Position numbers and translations under genes: made by a program | Shown here: positions 32,847 through 40,115 of the stretch, in pieces | Layout: each line of letters begins with the position of its first letter | Numbering within the stretch: the first letter of the stretch is position 1 | Notes under the pieces: model-generated | Database searches by the model: none | What the model was told of the DNA's origin: nothing | Seen by the model: only the letters and a program-made list of their open reading frames with translations | Assembly (NCBI GenBank): GCA_947575605.1 | Contig: CANPNZ010000016.1 | Span: 1 to 40,861, forward strand | DNA from: an uncultured Clostridium sp. | Lineage (GTDB): Bacteria; Bacillota; Clostridia; TANB77; CAG-508 | Reading direction: 5' to 3' | Length of the DNA: 40,861 nucleotides

Positions 32847-33275
32847 CTAGAATGGTAGGTCATCACTAGAAGATACTTCAAAGTCATTTCCCATATTTCC
32901 AGGTGCGGTATCTCCAAATGTATTTTCAAATGTGCTTGTTCCTGCGTCCCCTTCTCTTTTACTGTCCGCAAAATAGGCTTCTTCTGCTACTACTTCTGTT
33001 ACGTAGTGCTTGGTTCCTTGATCGTCATCCCATGTTCTGGTTTGTATTCTTCCTATAACACCTACTTGTTGACCTTTCTTAAAGTATTTGCTACAAAATT
33101 CCCCTAGTTTACTCCATGCTACAATATTGATGAAGTCTGCTTGTCTTTCTTCTCCTTGCCTTACAAATCTTCTATTGACTGCTAAACTGAAAGAAGCCAC
33201 TAGTGTATTGTTTGTTTGTGTGTATCTTACTTCTGGGTCTCTTGTTAGTCTTCCCATTAATATTACTTTGTTCAT
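32847..33275 (-). CDS. ssb: Single-stranded DNA-binding protein
   Basis: 142 residues. An OB-fold (MNKVILMGRLTRDPEVRYT, ADFINIVAWSKLGEF, GQQVGVIGRIQTRTW) is followed by a flexible acidic linker and the C-terminal tip SSSDDLPF, which binds partner proteins. It lies between rpsF and rpsR. No in-frame CGG. Confidence 0.97.
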   Translation of the reverse strand: MNKVILMGRLTRDPEVRYTQTNNTLVASFSLAVNRRFVRQGEERQADFINIVAWSKLGEFCSKYFKKGQQVGVIGRIQTRTWDDDQGTKHYVTEVVAEEAYFADSKREGDAGTSTFENTFGDTAPGNMGNDFEVSSSDDLPF

Positions 33276-33347
33276 TTTATATCACCTTTCTTTACTTTAA
33301 ATAAAGGCCCCTCTCTTTATTTAATTTTTTCTTTTTTGCTTATTTAT

Positions 33348-33632
33348 TTAAGCTTCTTTTTTTACTACGATAAATTTCATCATATCGTCTGTGATTCTAT
33401 AAACTCTTTCAAGTTCTGTAATAGAATCTGGTTTTGCTTCAAAGTTGAATAATAGATAGATACCTTCTTTGCATTTTTTGATTTCATAAGCTAATCTCTT
33501 TTTACCCATGTTTTCTACGGATTCAACTTTTCCGTTTTCATTGATTAATCCTGTGAATTTTTCTTCTAAAGCTTTTAAACCTGCTTCATCTAAATTAGGA
33601 TTAACAATGATAATACTTTCGTATTGGTTCAT
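33348..33632 (-). CDS. rpsF: 30S ribosomal protein S6
   Basis: 94 residues from MNQYESIIIVNPNLDEAGL, with the S6 pattern LAYEIKKCKEGIYLLFNFEA and VYRITDDMMKFIVVKKE. ATG 33632 follows GGGAGGTG; the longer in-frame reading to 33731 is leader sequence. First gene of the rpsF-ssb-rpsR operon; S6 with S18 often controls this operon through its leader. Confidence 0.97.
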   Translation of the reverse strand: MNQYESIIIVNPNLDEAGLKALEEKFTGLINENGKVESVENMGKKRLAYEIKKCKEGIYLLFNFEAKPDSITELERVYRITDDMMKFIVVKKEA

Positions 33633-33693
33633 TATTTTCACCTCCCTTTGGATTTTTAACCTACATTTTCTGTAAGTAGAGATCAAAAGCAAC

Positions 33694-33750
33694 ATGGCTA
33701 TGCTACTTTTGAAGCATAGCCATTTTACCACATTTTTTTCTATTTGGCAA
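33694..33750 (-). promoter_or_regulatory. rpsF promoter overlapping an 11-bp palindrome
   Basis: On the minus strand TTGCCA (33750-33745) and TAAAAT (33727-33722) are separated by 17 bases. A perfect inverted repeat, ATGGCTATGCT/AGCATAGCCAT (33694-33723, eight-base loop), runs from the -10 box past the expected start site. It is therefore better placed as an operator than as a full RNA hairpin. About 60 bases of leader follow before rpsF. Confidence 0.6.
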
Positions 33751-33858
33751 GCATTTTGTTAATTTTATCAGGGTAATTTTATACTCTGATTTACTACACG
33801 TTCTTCGAAAAACTGTTTCTTTTTTTGTTTTCACGGAACATAACATATTCTACTTAAA

Positions 33859-34542
33859 TTACTTCATGAATTCTTTGACCACATGAAGGTCTTCGTAAGT
33901 GGTAATCTTTATGTTTGTATAATCTCCTTCTAAAATTTTCACTAGCTCCTTGCACTTTTCTAATAACATGCAATCATCGGTTACCTCTTCCTTTTTATAT
34001 TTCTCATGCATTGTTAACAAAATTTTTCTTTCAAAGCATTGTGGGGTTTGTACAATCCACGTATTGTTTCTTTGTGTACTTTGTACCACAATACCATTGT
34101 CGTCTGTTATTTTTATGGTGTCTTTGGAAGGCACGCCTACTGTTGCTCCTTTGAATTGTTGCATACTTTCGATACATTTATTAATATATTTTTGTTGAAT
34201 GGCTGGTCTTGCTCCATCATGAATGATGACAATGTCTGAATCTGTGTTTTGAATACAATGATAAACGGTTTCTTGTCTGGAACTACCTCCTATCACTATA
34301 TTTACTGGTTTGCTTAATCTCTCTTCTCTTATTATTTTTTCAATGATTGGCATTTCCTCTTCTTTGGCTCCTATGATGATGTTGTCGATATAAGCATTTT
34401 CATGAAAAGCTTTTAAACTATATGACATTACTGTTTTTCCCTTGATTGTTTCAAAATTTTTATTTCTATTTTGTCCATATCGAGTACTGTTTCCTGCTAC
34501 TAATATGACAGCTGTAACTGTTTTTCCTTCTATCATATCCAT
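33859..34542 (-). CDS. ispD: 2-C-methyl-D-erythritol 4-phosphate cytidylyltransferase
   Basis: Activates methylerythritol phosphate with CTP in the non-mevalonate isoprenoid pathway. 227 residues with AVILVAGNSTRYGQNRNK (nucleotide loop), VIGGSSRQETVYHCI, VIIHDGARPAI, a STQRNNTWIVQTPQCF segment and VTDDCMLLE. ATG 34542 overlaps the end of ispE if the CGG shift in ispE is accepted (ATGGATATGA), a tight operon arrangement. Confidence 0.96.
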   Translation of the reverse strand: MDMIEGKTVTAVILVAGNSTRYGQNRNKNFETIKGKTVMSYSLKAFHENAYIDNIIIGAKEEEMPIIEKIIREERLSKPVNIVIGGSSRQETVYHCIQNTDSDIVIIHDGARPAIQQKYINKCIESMQQFKGATVGVPSKDTIKITDDNGIVVQSTQRNNTWIVQTPQCFERKILLTMHEKYKKEEVTDDCMLLEKCKELVKILEGDYTNIKITTYEDLHVVKEFMK

Positions 34543-35409
34543 TTTCCTTTCTTAGTGGAAGTATAAGAACTACATAAATAAGTTTGATATTTTCCCTTTA
34601 GCCTGTTATATGCCAATTTAGCGGTTTGCTTATCAATAAATATTCCATACACACAAGAACCTGTTCCTGTCATCAAACTTCCGAATAGCCCCTTGCTGGA
34701 TTAGTTCCTTTTTTAATTTTTGTATTAATTCTTTTTCTTCTATTACTTCTTCAAATACATTATATAAATAATTGGTTGCTGTCTCTAAGTTATTTTTTTC
34801 TAGTGCTTGCTTTATTTTGTCAGTATTTCCTGGTTGCTTCCTTTCTTTTTCTTCTTCTATTTTTTTAAATAATATCCCTGTATTACAGGATATTTGAGGT
34901 TTGATAATAATGAGATAATATTTTATATTGGTATCAATGGGAGTTATCATTTCTCCAATTCCTTCTGCTTTTACTGCTCCCTTATAAAAGCATGGAACTA
35001 CATCAGCTCCTAAATCCTTTCCTATGTGTTCCATTTCTATTTGAGATAATTTTAAATCAAATAAACGATTCATACCAACGATAAAACTAGCACAATCTGT
35101 ACTTCCTCCTGCTAATCCTGCTTGCATTGGTATTTTTTTATTTAATGTTACTTCAACTCCTGTAATATTTTTATATTTTTCTTTTAATACAACATAGGCT
35201 TTATAGATGATATTTTCTTTGTTATTTAATTCTTCTATATTTGTTTTAATTCTCAAGTCCCCTGATTCTGTTTTTTTGATATACAATTCGTCATATAGAT
35301 TAATTTTCTGAAAAACTGAACTAATATTATGATAATTGTCCTCTCTTTTTCCCACTACTTCTAAATTTAGATTTATTTTTGCTCTTGCTTTTATATATAC
35401 TTGTTCCAT
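34533..35409 (-). CDS. ispE: 4-diphosphocytidyl-2-C-methyl-D-erythritol kinase, with CGG +1 shift
   Basis: GHMP kinase of the same pathway. MEQVYIKARAKINLNLEVVGKR is the family start (ATG 35409 behind AAAGGAA), and the ATP loop is PMQAGLAGGSTDCASFI. The plain frame ends at 34633 in a non-family tail. In-frame CGG at 34683-34681; skipping its C gives GAIGSLMTGTGSCVYGIF, the third GHMP motif, and continues to TGA at 34533, 291 residues in all. The restored frame overlaps the ispD start by ten bases, as expected for coupled genes. Confidence 0.94.
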
Positions 35410-35480
35410 TTTTTTATTCCTTTCGAATTTTCTCATTCAAATTTTGAAAAGAATCACTTTCTTATACTGTCATTTTTTAA

Positions 35481-35945
35481 TTACTCTACTGTCAAACATA
35501 CAAATACACTAATTCCATTTCCTTTTCCTGCTTCTGTTAAGCCTTCTCCTGTGGTGGCTGTGATTCCTACACAATTTTTTTCTATCTGTAAAATTCGTGC
35601 TATGTTTTTTCTCATTTCTTCTATTTTGGGACTTATTTTAGGTGTTAAACATTCAATCGATATCGATACATGTACAATTTTTTCTTCTAAATATTTTAGG
35701 GCTTCTTTCAAATATTCCTCACTATTGGTAGTTCCTTTTTTGCACATCTCATCTGCAATTTTTCCTAATATATTTTGACAGGTTATTCCTGAAATGGCGT
35801 TGGTTATAGCGTGTAAAACAACGTCTCCATCACTATTGGCTACTAATGAATAATTGTCTTGAAATTCGATTCCTCCTAATATTAATTTCTTTTCTTTACT
35901 ATTTCTGTCAATTCTATGACTGTCTTGACCAATTCCTACTTTCAT
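35481..35945 (-). CDS. ispF: 2-C-methyl-D-erythritol 2,4-cyclodiphosphate synthase
   Basis: 154 residues. Zinc-site GIGQDSHRI near the start, LILGGIEF, then LVANSDGDVVLHAITNAISG, and the C-terminal ITATTGEGLTEAGKGNGISVF. It makes the cyclic diphosphate from the IspE product. Order on the minus strand is ispF, ispE, ispD; 71 bases separate ispF and ispE. Confidence 0.96.
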   Translation of the reverse strand: MKVGIGQDSHRIDRNSKEKKLILGGIEFQDNYSLVANSDGDVVLHAITNAISGITCQNILGKIADEMCKKGTTNSEEYLKEALKYLEEKIVHVSISIECLTPKISPKIEEMRKNIARILQIEKNCVGITATTGEGLTEAGKGNGISVFVCLTVE

Positions 35946-36010
35946 AATCTCCCTCCTTTTATTGGCTATTTTATCATGATTTTATTTTTATTTCAAGAAA
36001 ATAGTTTTTC

Positions 36011-36116
36011 AAGTTTCGACTTTTTGCAAGTGCAGGTTATAATATATAATTTTTTTACACTTTGTGTGTCGCAAAAATTATATATTATAACCTGCACTTG
36101 CAAAAAGTCGAAACTT
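36011..36116. mobile_element. 106-bp inverted-repeat element, AAGTTTCGAC family
   Basis: Arms of 44 bases are perfect complements (AAGTTTCGACTTTTTGCAAG...AATTTTT) around an 18-base loop with TTTGTGTGTCGC. The end motif is shared with 28288-28305 and, with one change, with the element at 16943-17210. The loop word TTGTGTGTCGCAA also occurs inside the MITE at 7741-7970. No protein is encoded. Confidence 0.75.
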
Positions 36117-36143
36117 AAAATTAGTTTTTATTACCTTTAAAAA

Positions 36144-36163
36144 CGCCACATTTTTGTGACGTC
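36144..36163 (-). terminator. Terminator after the P-type ATPase gene
   Basis: ACGCCAC and GTGACGT pair with one mismatch around ATTTTT; on the minus strand TTTTTAAAGG follows. It is four bases after the stop at 36168. Confidence 0.6.
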
Positions 36164-36167
36164 TTTT

Positions 36168-38501
36168 CTATTTGAATAAAATTTTTCTAAATACCATCGT
36201 TAAAACACCAAAATTAATAATGGAAAGAATACTCAATTTTATAATTAGTTTCCAGATTGGCATAAGTGGTGCAATATTAAACCACCAATTAAAAGCGGTC
36301 AATCCTAATATAAATAGGCCTGTTACTATGAGTGCCAATGTTAGTCTAAAGATAGACACTGGCAATTTGCTATTTTCACTTTTTCTTGTTCTTGCTAACG
36401 TAAATAATAAAATAATACCACAAATCCCTGTACCAATTACGCATAAACTTGAATATTGTTCTTCTAATATCATTTCATTTTTACTTAACATAGCTAATGT
36501 AAATATGTTAAGAACCACTGTTAATCCTACTGGTAATGCTCTTACTATAACATTTTTCAAAAATTCTCCTTGTATTCTTTCTTTGTTTGGCTCTAATGCT
36601 AATATAAAAGATGGTAATCCGATGGTAATGGTTCCAATTAAGCTCATTTGTATTGGCACAAATGGATAAGCTTCCCCTATTAATAAAAACATAACGGCAA
36701 GTAATCCAGAATATATGGTTTTTACTAAAAACAAGGTGGCTGAACGCTGAATATTATTAATCGTTCTTCTTCCCTCTGCTACCACTTTAGGCATAGAGGC
36801 AAAATTAGAATCTAATAAAATTAATTGGGATACTGACTTTGTAGCATCACTTCCATTTGCCATAGCAATGCTACAATCTGCTGTTTTTAGAGCTAGTACA
36901 TCATTTACCCCATCTCCTGTCATAGCTACTGTCTTTCCTGCTTTTTGCAAAGCTTCTACTAATGCCTTTTTTTGAGTTGGCGAAACTCTTCCAAAAATAG
37001 TATACGTTAAAGCAACTCTTTCTATGTCTTCCTCTTTTTCCAGTGTTGTCATATCAATGTATTTGTCATAACTTTTTACTCCCACTTGTTTTGCGATTTT
37101 AGAAACCGTAACTGGATTATCACCTGAAATAATCTTAATAGCAACGCCTTGTTCCTTAAAATATTCTAATGTTTGTTTTGCTTCTTTTCTAATTTTGTCT
37201 AAGATAAATACATAACCAACTAATTCTATATCTTCTGGCATTTCATAGTTTCGAATTTCCTGTTTACTATATGCTACTGCTAAAACTCTATAATCTTTTG
37301 CTTGTTTTTCTATTGTTTCTTTGTATTGACTAAGATTATTTTTCAATATATATTCTGGAGCACCTAAAAGATAAGTTCCTTCTTTTTCAAAAGAAATACC
37401 AGACCACTTGGTTTGAGAAGAAAATGCAATTTTTTGTATGGGTTTCCATTCTTTTTCTAAATGAGTAAAATAATTTCTAATGGCTTCTATGGTTGCATTT
37501 TCATCTTCAGAGGCTTTGGCTATATTGGCTAATAGATTACTCATTTCCTCTCTGGTTCGATTTACTGGCAAAAAATCTTTTACTTCCATGATGCCTTCTG
37601 TTAATGTTCCTGTCTTATCTAAACAAAGTGTGTCTACTCTTGCTAAGGTTTCAATGCAATATAATTCTTGCACTAAAACTTTGGTTTTCGAAAGTCTAAT
37701 GACACTTACTGCTAAAACCGTACTTGTCAAAAGCACTAATCCTTCTGGTATCATACCAATAATACCTGCTACACTTTTTACAACCGCTTCTTGAAAAGTC
37801 GTATCCTCTACTTGTAGTTGCGTATAAAATAAACCAATTCCTATTGGTATAATCGCAAATGTTAAAAATCTGATGATTCTATTTAATGAATTCATGATTT
37901 CTGAATTTACTTTTTTCACATATTTTGCTCCACTCGAAATTTGAGCAGTATAATTATCTTCTCCTATATGTTCCACTTTTGCTTTACATGTTCCACTAAC
38001 GATATAACTTCCTGAAAGAATCTTGTCTCCTTGCTTTTTATAAATACTGTCTGGCTCCCCTGTGATAAAAGATTCGTTTACTTGCACATCTCCTTCTAAA
38101 ATAATACTATCGGTTGCAACTTGGCTTCCCATATGTAGCTCCATAACATCATCTAATACTAATTCGTAAATAGATATTTCTTGCTTTTTTTCATCTCGGA
38201 TGACCTTTACTTTACTACTTGCCATAATGGAAAGTTTGTCTACCATTCTTTTGGAATGTATTTCTTGTATCGTGCTAATGGCCGTATTGATAATAATGAT
38301 TCCTAAAAATAACATGTTTTTATACGAACCTACCAAAAAGATGATAATTCCTAAGATTAAGTTTATGATATTAAATAGTGTTAAGAAATTGTCTTTTATT
38401 ATTTTTTTGATACTTTTGGTTGGAACTTTTGTGTCATAGTTGACTTGTTTGTTTTCTTGTCTTTGTTTTACTTCTTTACTGGTTAGTCCTTTTATTTTCA
38501 T
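36168..38501 (-). CDS. Cation-transporting P-type ATPase
   Basis: 777 residues. Actuator loop VNESFITGEPDSI, the membrane cation-site segment GIIGMIPEGLVLLTS, the phosphorylation motif LCLDKTGTLTEG, the nucleotide domain, and the hinge VAMTGDGVNDVLALKTADCSIAM are all present, with about ten membrane segments. The MIPEGLVLL segment is typical of the CtpE-like, probably calcium-moving branch; the ion is an inference. ATG 38501 follows AGGAGG. No in-frame CGG in 777 codons. Confidence 0.9.
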   Translation of the reverse strand: MKIKGLTSKEVKQRQENKQVNYDTKVPTKSIKKIIKDNFLTLFNIINLILGIIIFLVGSYKNMLFLGIIIINTAISTIQEIHSKRMVDKLSIMASSKVKVIRDEKKQEISIYELVLDDVMELHMGSQVATDSIILEGDVQVNESFITGEPDSIYKKQGDKILSGSYIVSGTCKAKVEHIGEDNYTAQISSGAKYVKKVNSEIMNSLNRIIRFLTFAIIPIGIGLFYTQLQVEDTTFQEAVVKSVAGIIGMIPEGLVLLTSTVLAVSVIRLSKTKVLVQELYCIETLARVDTLCLDKTGTLTEGIMEVKDFLPVNRTREEMSNLLANIAKASEDENATIEAIRNYFTHLEKEWKPIQKIAFSSQTKWSGISFEKEGTYLLGAPEYILKNNLSQYKETIEKQAKDYRVLAVAYSKQEIRNYEMPEDIELVGYVFILDKIRKEAKQTLEYFKEQGVAIKIISGDNPVTVSKIAKQVGVKSYDKYIDMTTLEKEEDIERVALTYTIFGRVSPTQKKALVEALQKAGKTVAMTGDGVNDVLALKTADCSIAMANGSDATKSVSQLILLDSNFASMPKVVAEGRRTINNIQRSATLFLVKTIYSGLLAVMFLLIGEAYPFVPIQMSLIGTITIGLPSFILALEPNKERIQGEFLKNVIVRALPVGLTVVLNIFTLAMLSKNEMILEEQYSSLCVIGTGICGIILLFTLARTRKSENSKLPVSIFRLTLALIVTGLFILGLTAFNWWFNIAPLMPIWKLIIKLSILSIINFGVLTMVFRKILFK

Positions 38502-38636
38502 TTATAATTACATTCCTCCTAAGGCTAAATCTGAACATTTTTATTATTGCTCATTATATGCTTTTATCCTGCCTATGTCAATTGATTCTTTCTTAAGTTT
38601 TTCTTATTGTCTGTTTCTAAATTATATGGGGCAAAA

Positions 38637-38674
38637 AAATACCTTCTTGCTATTTTTACAGCAAAAAGGTATTT
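38637..38674 (-). terminator. Terminator after the prepilin-like gene
   Basis: AAATACCTTcTTGCT pairs with AGCAAaAAGGTATTT; T-runs lie on both sides, so it can act in either direction. It is 24 bases after the prepilin-like stop. Confidence 0.8.
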
Positions 38675-38697
38675 TTTTTTCGCTTTAGGCTCTTTTA

Positions 38698-39780
38698 TTA
38701 TTCTTCCGCTAATGTGTATTTACTATTAAATATGGATGTTGGAATGCATACAACTGGACGTACGCTACGACCTGGTCCACCAACAATCATATAGTCAGGT
38801 GCTGGATTAAAAGTATTATCTCCAACACTTATTCCTCCATTTTCATAATTAGGAGAAGCTATCCAATAACTTTTATCATCTTCTGTATTATAGATTCCAT
38901 AATTACCTGTCAAGTTAATCTTACTTGTACTATCACCATAATACTGATAAATACTATATCCTGCATCTTGTGCTATTATTTCCATTTTTATTGATTTGCC
39001 AGTACTATTATAAGATTTTGCAAATAATTCAAGTGTTGGACTTCCTATTGCAAATATAGCATCACTATTGGCATAAGAACTCCAAACAGACGTATCGGTA
39101 AGCCATGCCATTCCTGATAAGCTCGCAAACTTATGTGTATCATCAAATAAATAACTAATACTTGGATTTAATTTTCGTCCTATAATACTCACATCTGCTC
39201 CAGTTTGATATTTCTCATGATAGTTAGCAGGTTGATAAGTGTTATTGGTTGGTTTATCAGTAATTAAATACGTATAATTGTTATCCTGATAATATAATCT
39301 CCATATTCCTGTTATATCATCTGTTTTAACATTATATTCGTTTACTTTTTTACCATATTCATTAGCTCTAGTTGCTTCTCCTATTGTCAAAGTTTCTGGA
39401 TTAAAAGTTGTCGGATTATTACCTTGATTTTCTACTGTTCCATCTTTTTGTACTGTAATTTGTTGTCCATCTACTGTAACTGTTATAGGAAAATCTTCTT
39501 CTGTTACACTACCTTCAATACCCTCTACTTTGTTTAAATTCTCTTTTAATTCGTCTAAATTCAAATTCCCATTTTTATCAAAGCTTCCCATTACTTCTAC
39601 TTTTACTTTCTCAACTGCTGTCGCTTTCTCTGTTTCCTCTTTTGCTGTTCGTGCCTTTGTTAAAATTCCATTCTCTCCTGTTAAGGTTGCAATACTTACC
39701 GCTGCTAAAATTAGTAATACAATAATGGTAATGACTAAGGCTATCAATGTAATACCTTTTACTTCTTTTAATTTTTTCAT
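38698..39780 (-). CDS. Prepilin-like protein with type IV pilin N-terminus
   Basis: 360 residues. MKKLKEVKGITLIALVITIIV is a class III-type leader (cleavage after the G of KG-I-T-L), and the hydrophobic helix continues LLILAAVSIATLTGENGILTKA. A charged linker (about 60-140) leads to a C-terminal globular domain with YWIASPNYENGG and GRSVRPVVCIPTS, a pattern seen in surface proteins with a C-terminal V-R-P-V block. ATG 39780 follows AAAGGAA; the longer reading adds an untypical charged leader. Assembly partners are not in the window. Confidence 0.8.
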   Translation of the reverse strand: MKKLKEVKGITLIALVITIIVLLILAAVSIATLTGENGILTKARTAKEETEKATAVEKVKVEVMGSFDKNGNLNLDELKENLNKVEGIEGSVTEEDFPITVTVDGQQITVQKDGTVENQGNNPTTFNPETLTIGEATRANEYGKKVNEYNVKTDDITGIWRLYYQDNNYTYLITDKPTNNTYQPANYHEKYQTGADVSIIGRKLNPSISYLFDDTHKFASLSGMAWLTDTSVWSSYANSDAIFAIGSPTLELFAKSYNSTGKSIKMEIIAQDAGYSIYQYYGDSTSKINLTGNYGIYNTEDDKSYWIASPNYENGGISVGDNTFNPAPDYMIVGGPGRSVRPVVCIPTSIFNSKYTLAEE

Positions 39781-39836
39781 TTTACTTCTTTCCTTTCTTT
39801 TGTTTATTATTCTCTCTTCTCTTATCAAATATACAT

Positions 39837-39912
39837 GACATTTTTGTTGTAATTCTAAAGTGATTATATCTTTTTTCAAATATTAAGTCAACTATATTAC
39901 GACAAAAATGTC
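39837..39912. promoter_or_regulatory. Inverted repeat in the divergent control region
   Basis: GACATTTTTGTTGTAA (39837-39852) and TTACGACAAAAATGTC (39897-39912) are complements with one mismatch, 44 bases apart. They lie between the divergently read prepilin-like gene and a 19-codon frame. The spacing suggests paired operator half-sites; a long-loop hairpin is also possible. Confidence 0.45.
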
Positions 39913-39969
39913 GTTCTTTTTTAACTTATCGTATACTATAATATGAAAATAAGAATTGGAGGTTAGAAA

Positions 39970-40029
39970 ATGATTAAACAATATCGACTAGCACTAGATG
40001 TTCCAGTGACGAAATCGTTAAATTTATAA
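39970..40029 (+). CDS. Possible 19-residue peptide gene
   Basis: A TATAAT box (39937-39942), a perfect GGAGG with suitable spacing, an ATG and 19 codons (MIKQYRLALDVPVTKSLNL) are followed directly by a terminator at 40043-40074. It is a complete miniature transcription unit on the strand opposite its neighbours. The peptide has no membrane segment. It could be a functional micropeptide, a leader, a small RNA with an incidental frame, or the start of a lost gene. Confidence 0.4.
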   Translation: MIKQYRLALDVPVTKSLNL

Positions 40030-40042
40030 AAAGATAAAAGGG

Positions 40043-40074
40043 AAGGGACACTCTTTATTAAAGGTGTCCTTTTT
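40043..40074 (+). terminator. Terminator after the 19-codon frame
   Basis: AAGGGACAC pairs with GTGTCCTTT across a 12-base loop, followed by Ts. Confidence 0.75.
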
Positions 40075-40115
40075 ATTTCTGTTTGTAAGCTTGTGGCTAA
40101 GCTGAGAGATAATTT

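Noticed and set aside
36172..36669. Plus-strand 165-codon frame
   Set aside because: Antisense to the end of the P-type ATPase gene, which has all family motifs.
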